The position numbers were made by a program, and so were the translations under genes. A stretch of 64,000 nucleotides of DNA, from positions 1 through 64,000 of the forward strand of contig SHXW01000003.1 in assembly GCA_009693115.1 (NCBI GenBank). The letters are read 5' to 3'. This DNA comes from Dehalococcoidia bacterium (GTDB lineage Bacteria; Chloroflexota; Dehalococcoidia; Lucifugimonadales; Lucifugimonadaceae). The notes below the pieces were generated by a model that saw only the letters and a list, made by a program, of their open reading frames with translations, made no database searches and was not told where the DNA came from. Shown here piece by piece: positions 27,208 to 35,945 of the stretch. Within the stretch, counting starts at the first letter, position 1, and each line of letters starts with the position of its first letter.

Positions 27208-27240
27208 ACAGCGACGCGGAGGGAGGGGGTCTCGGCAAGC

Positions 27241-28032
27241 CTAAACGATGCGCGTGCCTGTGTCTTCGCCCGCGATGCATTGCAGGAGCGCGCCAGCGAT
27301 CCGGCCGTCAATGATGTGGCCGGAGCCCACAGTTTCGAGCGCGTCGGCACAGGCCTCGATCTTGGGGATCATGCCGCCGCCTGCGACGCCGGAGTCGATC
27401 AGTTCCCGCGCCTGCCGGCGGGTCATTCGCGGTATCAGGCGGCGAGTGGCGTCCAGCACGCCCTCGACGTCTGTCTGGAAGACAAGCTGCCTGGCCTTCA
27501 GAGCCTTCGCAAGCTGTCCTGCAGACGTGTCCGCGTTGACGTTGAGTATGCGCGCCTCGCCTGCCTCCCGCGGGTTTGCGTTGATGGCCGTGGGCGCCAC
27601 AACGGGGACGGCTCCTGCGTTGAGGATGGCCAGCACCGGCGCTGGATCAACGGCCACGATCCTGCCGACGAGGCCGAGTTCAGGGTCCATGACCTCTGCC
27701 TTGAGCATGGCCCCGGACACACCGGAGATGCCTATGGCGCGCCCGCCGCAGGCGATGAACTCGGCCACGATTTCTGAGTTCACCAGCCCGGCGAGCACGG
27801 CCACCGCCACATCCAGCGTGGCGCGGTCCGTCTTGCGCAGGCCGCGCACGAATTCGGGCTGGATGCCCTGCTTCCTGACCCAGTCGGATATGACCTTGCC
27901 GCCGCCGTGGACGACGACGGGTTTAAACCCGCGCTTCCAGAGTTCGACTATGTCAGGCGTGGTGGAGTCGCCCTCGCCGAGGGTGCTCCCGCCCACCTTG
28001 ATGACGATGATGTCCCCCGGCCGCGCGATCAT
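27241..28032 (-). CDS. argB: Acetylglutamate kinase
   Basis: A roughly 263-residue amino-acid-kinase-fold enzyme phosphorylating N-acetylglutamate in arginine synthesis. IVIKVGGSTLG binds ATP, PVVVHGGGKVISDW is the family glycine loop, LNVNADTSAGQLAKALKA and VFQTDVEGVL are the late ATP site, and AGGGMIPKIEACADAL is diagnostic of ArgB. A GTG 12 nt upstream could also serve as start. It follows argJ on the same strand across a 225-bp gap with repeats; together they form the core of a cyclic acetyl-transfer arginine pathway. Confidence 0.9.
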   Translation of the reverse strand: MIARPGDIIVIKVGGSTLGEGDSTTPDIVELWKRGFKPVVVHGGGKVISDWVRKQGIQPEFVRGLRKTDRATLDVAVAVLAGLVNSEIVAEFIACGGRAIGISGVSGAMLKAEVMDPELGLVGRIVAVDPAPVLAILNAGAVPVVAPTAINANPREAGEARILNVNADTSAGQLAKALKARQLVFQTDVEGVLDATRRLIPRMTRRQARELIDSGVAGGGMIPKIEACADALETVGSGHIIDGRIAGALLQCIAGEDTGTRIV

Positions 28033-28257
28033 CGGGCCGCCCACGCGTTGCGCGTCTCAGCGGGTCGACATGGCGCTCGCCGGGACAACTCCGACATGGC
28101 GGGATTCTTCGCCCCTTCAGCGTTGCCGAGGGGACTCAGAATGGCAGCAAATGCAGGATGGTTCATAGGAAACGTGGCAAGGGGCGTGGCAGGAAACCGG
28201 GGTCCTTCGACAGGCTCAGGAAGCGCACCGCGGGGTGCTTGATAGAGCGCGGCAACA

Positions 28258-29478
28258 CTATGTCGTGTAGGCGGAGTTCTCGACCACGTAGCCCTCTGTG
28301 AGGTCCGACCCCCATGCCACGCCATTCCCGCTGCCCAGATGCAGGGCGACGCGAAGACACACCTCGTGCTCGCCCAGGGCGGCCACGACGGACTGGATGT
28401 TGTAGGGGATCGCCACGCCGCCTTCGACGATCTGTATGCCGTTGATGAATATCTGTATCTTCGCTTCCGCCACCGGGATGCCGGTCTTGCCGATGGCCAT
28501 CATGATCCGGCCCCAGTTGGGGTCGCGGCCGTATACGGCGGTCTTGACGAGCGGCGACGATACGATGGACCGGGAAATTGTCCTGGCATCCGATTCGGTC
28601 TTCGCGCCCTCCACGGTGCATTCGATCAGGTGCTTCGCGCCCTCGCCGTCACGGGCGATCTCCTTGGCGAGGTACTCGCACACCTGTCTCACGGCCTCGG
28701 CGAAGGAGCGGGAGGGGGCATCGCCGCCTTTGAACGCAGCGTTGTCCGCGGCGCCATTGGCCAGGAGCAGCACGGTGTCGTTCGTGCTCGTGTCGGTGTC
28801 CACGTCTATCTGGTTGAAGGAAACGGCCACGGCGTCTGACAACGTCTTCCTGAGGAAGGACTGGTCAACCGCGGCGTCGGTGGTGATGAACGCCAGCATC
28901 GTCGCCATGTTCGGGTGAATCATGCCCGCGCCCTTGGCGCAGCCGCCGATGGTGACGGTCTTCGCACCCGCCTTGAACGAGACGGCAATCTCCTTGGGCC
29001 GGGTGTCGGTGGTCATCACAGCGCGGGCGAAGTCATGCCCGCCGTCGCGCGCCGGTTTGATCGTGCCCATGTGCTTACGGATGAGGGCCATGGGCAGTTC
29101 GACGCCAATGACGCCCGTCGAGCAGATGAGGACCTCACCCGCCTTCGCTCCGATGGCCTTCGCGGCCAGCGCCTGTGTTTCATTGGCGTCCTTGAGGCCG
29201 AAGGGGCCCACGGCGCAGTTGGCGCAGCCGCTGTTGGCCACGATGCCCATTACCGGCCCGGCGGCCTTGATGACATCCCGGCTGGCCACAACGCTGGGCG
29301 AAACGATGGTGTTCTTCGTGAACGTGCCGGCGGATACGGCGGGACGTTCAGACACGATCAGCCCCAGGTCGCGTTTGTTCGGGCCGGGCTTCTTGATGCC
29401 CGCGAACACAGACCCGGCAAGGAAGCCCTTTGCCGAAGTCACCGAACCGTCTTTCAGGACTGTTATGTTTGCGCTCAT
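28258..29478 (-). CDS. argJ: Bifunctional glutamate N-acetyltransferase / ornithine acetyltransferase
   Basis: A 406-residue OAT precursor that self-cleaves into alpha and beta chains. The cleavage motif HPNMATMLAFITTDA near residues 183-197 contains the nucleophilic Thr that becomes the beta-chain N terminus. KKPGPNKRDLGLIVSE, TGVIGVELPM and the C-terminal DPNWGRIMMAIGKTG are family signatures. It transfers acetyl from N-acetylornithine to glutamate, recycling acetyl groups; whether it also uses acetyl-CoA cannot be told. A GGAGATGGTGAG site precedes the ATG. Confidence 0.94.
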   Translation of the reverse strand: MSANITVLKDGSVTSAKGFLAGSVFAGIKKPGPNKRDLGLIVSERPAVSAGTFTKNTIVSPSVVASRDVIKAAGPVMGIVANSGCANCAVGPFGLKDANETQALAAKAIGAKAGEVLICSTGVIGVELPMALIRKHMGTIKPARDGGHDFARAVMTTDTRPKEIAVSFKAGAKTVTIGGCAKGAGMIHPNMATMLAFITTDAAVDQSFLRKTLSDAVAVSFNQIDVDTDTSTNDTVLLLANGAADNAAFKGGDAPSRSFAEAVRQVCEYLAKEIARDGEGAKHLIECTVEGAKTESDARTISRSIVSSPLVKTAVYGRDPNWGRIMMAIGKTGIPVAEAKIQIFINGIQIVEGGVAIPYNIQSVVAALGEHEVCLRVALHLGSGNGVAWGSDLTEGYVVENSAYTT

Positions 29479-29622
29479 CTCACCATCTCCGCTACGAATT
29501 CCGGAAACCGGGATTGTAGCCCAATGCCATCCGACAAGCGTAAGGGGTACCGACTCAGGGATGGAGGATTGTACCGGTTCAGGATTGGCGGCATTTCACG
29601 GCCAGCCCGGTACGATAGCGCA

Positions 29623-30186
29623 ATGACAAGAGTCCGGAACGTGTTGCCGCTGGCCTGCTTCGCACTCGCGACGTTCCTGACAGCCTGTCAGAGTGCCTCT
29701 GATGCCAGGGACGGCGCGTGTCCAACTGCGCCTTCGCCAGATGGCATGGTCACAGCGCAGGTCGTAAACGTCGTGGACGGCGACACCATTGATGTGCTGA
29801 TCAACGGGCAGCAGCGCCGGGTCCGGTACATCGGCATTGACGCCCCTGAAACGGTCGCCTCAAATCGGAAAGCGGAGCCGTTTGGCCAGGAGGCATCAGA
29901 GCGCAACCGGTCACTCGTGGATGGCAGGGCCGTCTGCCTGGAAAGGGACCTTTCGGAGACAGATCAGTTCATGCGCCTCCTCAGGTACGTCTGGCTGAAT
30001 GAGGACACCATGGTCAATGGCTTGCTTGTCTCCGAGGGCCTCGCGCTGGCCCGGCCTTATCCGCCTGATGTGAAATACGCTGACGTGTTAGAGGAGTTCG
30101 AGATTCGGGCTAAAGAGCACGGCCGGGGACTCTGGGCCATGGGCCAGACGTCCGCGGTCACGTTTGATACGACGCATGTGCCGTGA
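29623..30186 (+). CDS. Thermonuclease (SNase-like) family lipoprotein
   Basis: A 187-residue secreted nuclease. The N terminus is a lipoprotein signal with lipobox LTAC near residue 20, so it should be tethered to the outside of the membrane. The SNase domain has VVDGDTIDVLINGQQRRVRYIGI in order, with catalytic Arg (RVRYIGIDAPET), Glu (FGQEAS) and Arg (MRLLRYVW). The start is the ATG at 29623. It likely degrades extracellular nucleic acids, Ca2+-dependent in the known family. Confidence 0.9.
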   Translation: MTRVRNVLPLACFALATFLTACQSASDARDGACPTAPSPDGMVTAQVVNVVDGDTIDVLINGQQRRVRYIGIDAPETVASNRKAEPFGQEASERNRSLVDGRAVCLERDLSETDQFMRLLRYVWLNEDTMVNGLLVSEGLALARPYPPDVKYADVLEEFEIRAKEHGRGLWAMGQTSAVTFDTTHVP

Positions 30187-30193
30187 GGCGGTA

Positions 30194-30853
30194 ATGGACT
30201 TCAAGATGCGTTTCTTCAGTCTCGAGTCCCGCCTTTCAAGACGGGGCTTCTGGGTGCTCGCCACGGTGCCCGTCGCCAGGAACGGGCAGATGCCCGTTCC
30301 GCCGGACCAGCCCTTTCTTGAAGGCGTGCGGTTCCTGCGCGCTGCGTTGCAGACCCTCCCTTCTCCCCGCCCTGCGCGCGTCATCCTGGTCATTCCGGCA
30401 GGAGAGACGCCAGCCGCGGACAACGTGGCCCATTATCTCGCGCGGTCATTCGCCGAGGCTGGCAAGACGGCCGTCTTCTTGTCGCTGGAAGACACCACCG
30501 CCCGGCCCGGTCCCGATGGCCCCGCAACGTCCGGCATCGTGTCCGCGGGCACATGGGACAGGGTCGAGATGCTCCGGGCCGACGGCGCAACTCTGGCCGA
30601 AGCGCCTCCGGACAGGATCCGGGACCTGCTCGCCCGGGCGTCGCGAAGGGCGGAGTCCGTGATCGCATTTGCCGGGCAGGAGGCGTCAGGCAACAGACGG
30701 CTGCCAGCCGCGCTGGCCGCAGGCTCGGACGGGGTTGTGCTGGTGGCAGACGCCTCCGGGGATGGAGTCAGGGAGGTGCGGCTCCTGGCAACGGAGATCG
30801 GGCGAGGTGGCGGGCGCGTCCTGGGCGTCGCTCTCTGCCGCAGGAGCAGGTGA
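30194..30853 (+). CDS. Degenerate CapB/BY-kinase-like P-loop protein without Walker A
   Basis: A 219-residue protein resembling the cytoplasmic ATPase part of capsular chain-length regulators: FLEGVRFLRAALQTL, RVILVIPAGETPAADNVAHY, LARSFAEAGKTAVFLSLED, and DGVVLVADASGDGVREVRLL before GGRVLGVALCRR. The place where relatives have a Walker A loop (GxGKS/T) reads PAGETPAADN, so ATP binding is unlikely. No Tyr-rich tail is present. It starts 7 nt after the nuclease gene, so they are probably co-expressed. The function is unknown; a scaffold or regulatory role is conceivable. Confidence 0.6.
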   Translation: MDFKMRFFSLESRLSRRGFWVLATVPVARNGQMPVPPDQPFLEGVRFLRAALQTLPSPRPARVILVIPAGETPAADNVAHYLARSFAEAGKTAVFLSLEDTTARPGPDGPATSGIVSAGTWDRVEMLRADGATLAEAPPDRIRDLLARASRRAESVIAFAGQEASGNRRLPAALAAGSDGVVLVADASGDGVREVRLLATEIGRGGGRVLGVALCRRSR

Positions 30854-30943
30854 CGGCGAAGGTCGGCGGGATGCCGTAATCTAACTTCAGGTGGCCGCCT
30901 CGAACTGCGGCGGCCAGTCTGGTGACGAGGGAACACCCCTGTA

Positions 30944-31924
30944 ATGAAAACGTACGACCTACTCATCGCAGGCCGCGGGGCAGCCGCATACGCAGCCGGC
31001 CTTTATGCCGGCCGCTACCGGCTGGACACCGTGCTGGTGGGCGACTCCTTCGGAGGAGAAACGGCCATAGGCGGCGTGATTGAAAACTACCCCGGCCAGC
31101 CGGAGATAGACGGCTTTGACCTGATGATGAAGTTCCGGGAGCAGGTTGAAAAGCTGGAGGTCCCGGCCATAGACGCCAACCTGTCGCACCTCCGCAGGGA
31201 GGGTGACGCCTTCACCGCCGAACTGACGGACGGGCAGAAGGTGCGGGCGCGGTCTGTGATCCTGGCCATCGGCCGGGAGCGGCGCAAGCTGAACCTGCCG
31301 CATGAAGTGGAGTGGATGGGCAAGGGCGTGTCCTACTGCTCGACCTGCGACGCCCCGCTCTACCGCGGCAAGGACGCCGCGGCAGTCGTCGGCGGAGGCA
31401 GCGCGGCGGTCGAGGGCGCAATCCTGATCGCCAAGTACGCCAGGACGGTCTATCTGATCTACAGGCGGGAGAAGTTCACCCGGCCCGAGCCGGTGCTGAT
31501 CCAGATACTCGAACAGACTCCGAACGTGAAGGTCCTGTACACGACCGAGGTGAAGGAACTGATCGGCTCAGAGGCATCGGGGCTAACCCACATCCGCATC
31601 AGCAAGCCGTTTGGCGGCCAGGATGTGCTGAAGGTTGACGGCCTGTTCGTGGAGGCGGGCGCTGACCCGCGGGTTGAGGTCGCGAAGGAACTCGGCATGG
31701 AGTTGAACGGGCAGACGGGCGAGGTCCATGTTGACCGGCTCATGTGCACCAACGTGCGAGGCGTCTATGCCGCGGGAGACTTGACGGACAGCTCCGGCCC
31801 GCTCAAGCAGACAGTGACAGCGGCTGCGCAGGGGGCGATCGCCGCGCTGTCGGCGTACCAGTACGTTTCGGAGCACAAGGCCGGGCACGGGGCGAAAGAG
31901 GCCAAGCAGCCGGCGCACGCATAG
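30944..31924 (+). CDS. Thioredoxin reductase-like FAD/NAD(P) oxidoreductase
   Basis: A 326-residue class II pyridine nucleotide-disulfide oxidoreductase. The FAD motif GRGAAAYAAGLYAGR is slightly unusual (Ala instead of Pro in GxGxxG). The redox motif SYCSTCDAPLYRG has the CxxC cysteines, the NADPH fold is AVVGGGSAAVEGA, and GVYAAGDLTDSSGPLKQ ends the FAD site. The C terminus extends ~15 residues (EHKAGHGAKEAKQP). It could reduce thioredoxin or another small thiol protein; no thioredoxin gene is in view. Confidence 0.88.
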   Translation: MKTYDLLIAGRGAAAYAAGLYAGRYRLDTVLVGDSFGGETAIGGVIENYPGQPEIDGFDLMMKFREQVEKLEVPAIDANLSHLRREGDAFTAELTDGQKVRARSVILAIGRERRKLNLPHEVEWMGKGVSYCSTCDAPLYRGKDAAAVVGGGSAAVEGAILIAKYARTVYLIYRREKFTRPEPVLIQILEQTPNVKVLYTTEVKELIGSEASGLTHIRISKPFGGQDVLKVDGLFVEAGADPRVEVAKELGMELNGQTGEVHVDRLMCTNVRGVYAAGDLTDSSGPLKQTVTAAAQGAIAALSAYQYVSEHKAGHGAKEAKQPAHA

Positions 31925-32039
31925 GCTGGCCGCAACGGACGGGCTGCGCGCAGCCTCCTCTCTGTGAGGGAGAGGCGCTCCAACATCTGCCGACGCGTAC
32001 AGCGCGTACCCGTCAGAGACGGGTGATGAGGGTCACAAG

Positions 32040-32252
32040 ATGAAATCAGCGCTGATGGAAATACTGGCCTGCCCGGCGTGCAAGTCGAAGCTCAATCTAG
32101 AGTCTCCGGCACGGAGCGGTGATGACGTTGTATCGGGCACGCTGCGGTGCACGAAGTGCGGCGAGGCCTATCCGATCAAGGACGGCATCCCAAACCTGCT
32201 GCCGCCCGAATACCGTGACAGGCCGGCATCATCCCTGCCCGGCGCGCACTGA
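32040..32252 (+). CDS. Trm112-like zinc-ribbon protein
   Basis: A 70-residue protein with two CxxC pairs (LACPACKSKL, LRCTKCGEAYPI) and the family ending KDGIPNLLPPE. Bacterial Trm112/UPF0434 homologues are thought to activate methyltransferases, as in archaea and eukaryotes. The zinc pair is intact. The last 14 residues extend past the usual end and overlap a 20-bp direct repeat. Confidence 0.88.
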   Translation: MKSALMEILACPACKSKLNLESPARSGDDVVSGTLRCTKCGEAYPIKDGIPNLLPPEYRDRPASSLPGAH

Positions 32253-32318
32253 ACCCGGGGGTTAGTTGCGGCGGTCAGGGCGGGACTTCTCATCACACCC
32301 CGGCGCGCACTGAACCCG
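32238..32318. repeat. Pair of 20-bp direct repeats
   Basis: CCCGGCGCGCACTGAACCCG occurs identically at 32238-32257 and 32299-32318, 61 bp apart. The first copy includes the TGA stop codon of the Trm112 gene. Confidence 0.8.
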
Positions 32319-32358
32319 ACCAGCGCGCGGCGTGTCTCGCCGAGAAACTGGCCGTCGC

Positions 32359-35300
32359 TCACTTCCAGTTCTTCGTTTTCAGGCCGGGGTCTTCGACAGG
32401 GACGGGTTCGAGATCGCTCACGATGATGTTCAGCGTCCCTTCGCGCCTTGACACAGTGCCGCGGGCGATCAGCACCGGCTGCCGCGCCTTCGCACGAAGC
32501 CGCTCATAGACGGCGGGCCAGAGTACGAGCGGCGAATGGCCGTGCTCGTCTTCCAGTGTCATGAACACGGCCTTTGCCAGCGGACGCTGACGGCGGATGA
32601 CGATGCCGGCCACAGCGACTTTCGTACCGTCAGGCAGTGAGCCTAGCTGGCTGCTGCGGACGACATCCGCCGGGAACGCCCACCGCAGCGAGCCGATGAT
32701 GTGGCCGGACGGATGGACGCCGAGCGTCCGGTACTCACCCATCATCCGGTCCCAGTCGGACTCATCAGGCAGGACGGCCATGTCCGCCTCGACAGGCAGC
32801 GCGAGTGACAGCTGCGAGCCTATAGGCTTGTATCTAAGCCCCGTCTCCCACAGGAGCGCCCTCCTGTCCGCCACACTGTGCGCATGGTCAAAACTGTCAA
32901 AGGCCCCGGCCCTGACAAGGTGCTCGACCTGCTCGCGCAGCAGCCCGGTGCGCTGCATGAAGTCTGCGAGTGACTTGAAAGGCCCGTGCTTCGCACGCGC
33001 AGCCAGCGCGACCTCCGCTGTGGCCTCCCTGACCTTTGCAACATGGGCCAGGCCCATCCTGATTGCGCCGTCCTCCATGACGGCAAGCCTGCCGCTCCGG
33101 TTCACATCAGGGTTCAGGACGCGCACGCCGTGGTGTCCGGCATCCTCCTTGAGGGATTCAAGGTTGTAGAAGCCCATCGGCTGGTTGTTGTAGAGGCCGG
33201 TGAAGAACTCCAGGGGGTGGTGGTGCTTCATCCACGCCATCTGAAAAGCTGTTACTCCAAAGGCGAAGGCATGCGCCTCCGGGAACTGGTATTCACCGTT
33301 GAACTTGCGGAATATCTTCTGCGCCGCAGCGGGCGGAACACCTTTCGCCGCCGCCCCCGCCATGAACTTCTCGCGCCAGTGCGGGATCTGCCGGTCGCGG
33401 TCCCGGCGTGAAAATGCCCGGCGCATCTGGTCCGCCTCTGAGGGCGGCATGCCTGCGACGTGGATCGCCAGTTCCATGAGCTGGTCCTGGTAGAGCGGCA
33501 CGCCGTATGTGCGCCCCAGTGCGGCCCGCTCCAGTTCGTGGTCGAAATGCCAGTCCGAGTCAATGCCTGTCCGCCGCCGGATGAGCAGGGTCACGCCATC
33601 ATTAACACCCACTCCGGGGCGGACAGCGCCGACCTCCATCGCCATGTCGGTCAGGTTCACAGGCTTGAACCGCCCGACGGTCTGCCTCTGCGCGGCTGAC
33701 TCGATCTGGAACACGCCTATCGTGTCTCCGGCGTGGATGTCCGCGTAGACGGCTGGGTCCTCGAAGTCTATGCGGGAGAGGTCTACCCGCTCCTCCGTGT
33801 TCTGACGGATAAGCTCAAGCGCCTCCATCATCTGCGACAGCGCGCCGAGGGCCAGGAAGTCGATCTTCACGAAGCGGGCGTCGTCAATGCTGTCCTTGTC
33901 CCACTGGCAGATGTAGCGGCCCTCAATGGCCCCGCGCTGGAGCGGCACGACCTCGGAAAGCGGCCGCGCGCTCAGCACCATCCCGCCCGGGTGCTGGGCA
34001 AGGTACTTCGGCAGCCCGGCAAGCTCCCGGCTCAGTGCGATCAGGTCTCGCCACAGCGGCGCCTCCGCCCTGTCCCGGAACCCCGGCGCTGCCTGCATCT
34101 CAGATGCAACATCACCGGAGCCGAAGCCGCCGTCCATGCCCTTCGACAGTCTGCCCACGTCCTCCGCAGGCAGGCCGAGGGCCTTGCCGAGGTCGCGCAC
34201 GGCGCCCTGAGCCTTGTATGTCGCGATCATCCCGGTCAGGACGGCCTTCTCATAGCCCCACTTCTTGTGGACGCGCAGGATCAGCTCCTCCCTGATCTCC
34301 CGCGGGAAGTCGAGGTCAATGTCCGGCAGAGACGAAAGCCGGTCCGCAGGGATGAAGCGGTCAAGCTTCAGGTTGAACTGGAGGGGGTCTATGTGCGAAA
34401 GGCCGATCAGGTAGCCCACAAGCAGGGACACCGACGACCCCCTCCCCCTGCCGGGCGGCTGCACCTCCACGGGCAGGCCCCTTTCGACAAGCCCCAGGTC
34501 CTCCTGGACTTCACGGGCGGTCCTGATGATGTCGTGGTACTGGAGCAGGAACCCCGCCAGACCGTGCTTTTCGATCAGGGCAAACTCTGTGTCCAGCCGC
34601 TCCCGGACCGGGACCGTGATGCACCCGTACCGGCGCACAGCCGCCTCTTCGCAGAGTTTCCGCAGGAACGAAAGCTGGGTCTCGCCGGGCGGGAGGCCGT
34701 TGTATTCAGGGAATTCATAGATCGGGTCGCCGGTGAGGTCAAAGGAGCACCGCCGGGCTATGCGGACGGTGTTTTCCACGGCCTCCGGGAACTCCCTGAA
34801 GAGCGCCGACATCTCCTGCGGAGACTTCAGGAAATACTCGTCGTTGGCCCGCCGTTCACGGTGCGTCTCTTCGAGCGACTTGTTGTGCTGGATGGCGATC
34901 AGGGCGTCATGCAGCCTGTGGCGTTCGCGGGTGTGGTAGTGGACGTTGTTCGTGGCGACGACAGGGATGCCGAGTTCGTCCGCCAGCGTCGCCAGCCCCC
35001 GATTCAGCGCGCTGTCGCCCTTTACGAAGTGATGCTGGAGTTCGATGTAGTAGCGGTCCGGCCCGAACCAGCCCCTGTAGTTCATCGCGAGCCTGCGGGC
35101 GGCTTCCGCCTCTCCCGCCGCGACAAGCTGACGCAGCCCCCCCCGGCTGCAACCTGAAAGACAGATCACGCCCTCCGCGTGACGGGCAAGGAGAGACGGG
35201 TCAAGTTCCGGTTTCGTGCGCTCCGCTGCGGTCATGTGCGCCGCGGTGACGAGGCGGCAGATGTTGCGGTAGCCCTCCAGCGTCTCGGCAATGAGCGTGA

Positions 35301-35640
35301 CGTGGCCCCCGCCGCAAAGCGTCAATTCGACGCCGATGACCGGCTTCATGCCGAGGGCCTTTGCAGACCTTGCGAACTCCATCGCTCCGCAGAGGTTGTC
35401 GTGGTCGGTGATGGCCAGGGCTTCAAGGCCGAGTTCTTTTGCCCGCAGGATGAGGTCCCAGACAGTGGACGCCCCTTCCTTGAACGAGTACGCGCTGTGC
35501 GAGTGAAGTTCTGCATACGCGGCAGCAGGAGCAGAGACCGGACGGTCTGATGGCAGGGCCTGACCGGCGCGCACCTTCCATCCGGGGCGTTTGTCCCCGA
35601 CCGGCGACCCGTCCACCCGTCTTGTGCCGAACTCCCCCAA
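32359..35640 (-). CDS. dnaE2: Error-prone DNA polymerase III alpha subunit
   Basis: A 1093-residue C-family polymerase of DnaE2 type. The PHP domain starts near residue 43 (AELHSHSAYSFKEGASTVWD, ALAITDHDNLCGAMEFA). The catalytic palm motif LPDIDLDFPREIREEL is near residue 440. The finger segment VPLYQDQLMELA and a C-terminal HhH/OB region (GIVIRRQRPLAKAVFMTLED) follow. Position next to imuB and a length under 1100 residues favour DnaE2 over replicative DnaE1. It starts with TTG, 8-9 nt after AGAGGG, and only 12 nt after the DUF6504-like gene. It should perform mutagenic translesion synthesis with ImuB. Confidence 0.93.
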   Translation of the reverse strand: MGEFGTRRVDGSPVGDKRPGWKVRAGQALPSDRPVSAPAAAYAELHSHSAYSFKEGASTVWDLILRAKELGLEALAITDHDNLCGAMEFARSAKALGMKPVIGVELTLCGGGHVTLIAETLEGYRNICRLVTAAHMTAAERTKPELDPSLLARHAEGVICLSGCSRGGLRQLVAAGEAEAARRLAMNYRGWFGPDRYYIELQHHFVKGDSALNRGLATLADELGIPVVATNNVHYHTRERHRLHDALIAIQHNKSLEETHRERRANDEYFLKSPQEMSALFREFPEAVENTVRIARRCSFDLTGDPIYEFPEYNGLPPGETQLSFLRKLCEEAAVRRYGCITVPVRERLDTEFALIEKHGLAGFLLQYHDIIRTAREVQEDLGLVERGLPVEVQPPGRGRGSSVSLLVGYLIGLSHIDPLQFNLKLDRFIPADRLSSLPDIDLDFPREIREELILRVHKKWGYEKAVLTGMIATYKAQGAVRDLGKALGLPAEDVGRLSKGMDGGFGSGDVASEMQAAPGFRDRAEAPLWRDLIALSRELAGLPKYLAQHPGGMVLSARPLSEVVPLQRGAIEGRYICQWDKDSIDDARFVKIDFLALGALSQMMEALELIRQNTEERVDLSRIDFEDPAVYADIHAGDTIGVFQIESAAQRQTVGRFKPVNLTDMAMEVGAVRPGVGVNDGVTLLIRRRTGIDSDWHFDHELERAALGRTYGVPLYQDQLMELAIHVAGMPPSEADQMRRAFSRRDRDRQIPHWREKFMAGAAAKGVPPAAAQKIFRKFNGEYQFPEAHAFAFGVTAFQMAWMKHHHPLEFFTGLYNNQPMGFYNLESLKEDAGHHGVRVLNPDVNRSGRLAVMEDGAIRMGLAHVAKVREATAEVALAARAKHGPFKSLADFMQRTGLLREQVEHLVRAGAFDSFDHAHSVADRRALLWETGLRYKPIGSQLSLALPVEADMAVLPDESDWDRMMGEYRTLGVHPSGHIIGSLRWAFPADVVRSSQLGSLPDGTKVAVAGIVIRRQRPLAKAVFMTLEDEHGHSPLVLWPAVYERLRAKARQPVLIARGTVSRREGTLNIIVSDLEPVPVEDPGLKTKNWK

Positions 35641-35652
35641 CCTGCGATCCCT

Positions 35653-35931
35653 CTAGCCTGCCTGCCGCATCCACCGACCGCTCATGCCGTCGTGAAAGAC
35701 GGTGAGCCGCCGCCCGTCCTCCATGAGCAGCGCGTAGTAAGTGCGGCGCATCTCGTGCTCACTCCCGCGCCACCACTCATCGAGAACCTTCCACATGTCA
35801 TCAATGGCCGCCACTCCCACCCAGGCCGCTGGGGCTGTCCGCGGGCGCGCCTGCCCACTCTTTCCGGCCGGTTGGCGCGCGGCCACCTGCACACTCAGAG
35901 GCGCTCCGTCCGGGCCTGTCTTCACCTGCAC
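35653..35931 (-). CDS. DUF6504-like small protein between imuB and dnaE2
   Basis: A 92-residue protein whose C-terminal half (DEWWRGSEHEMRRTYYALLM, then EDGRRLTVFHDGMSGRWMRQ) resembles the DUF6504 domain often found at the C terminus of ImuB-type polymerases or as a small neighbour. I place the start at GTG 35931, 14 nt after the imuB stop; no clear ribosome site precedes it. The frame stays open far upstream inside imuB, so a frameshifted fusion with ImuB is possible. The function is unknown, presumably a mutasome accessory. Confidence 0.65.
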   Translation of the reverse strand: MQVKTGPDGAPLSVQVAARQPAGKSGQARPRTAPAAWVGVAAIDDMWKVLDEWWRGSEHEMRRTYYALLMEDGRRLTVFHDGMSGRWMRQAG

Positions 35932-35945
35932 CGGCTGCGGGGCGT

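Noticed and set aside
30892-30916. 8-bp hairpin upstream of the thioredoxin-reductase-like gene as a terminator
   Set aside because: TGGCCGCC/GGCGGCCA with a 9-nt loop has no T-tract and lies close to the ribosome site; it is too weak to call.
33733-35157. 474-codon plus-strand open frame opposite dnaE2
   Set aside because: It is antisense to the conserved polymerase; its Arg/Val-rich translation has no family signal and reflects high GC codon bias.
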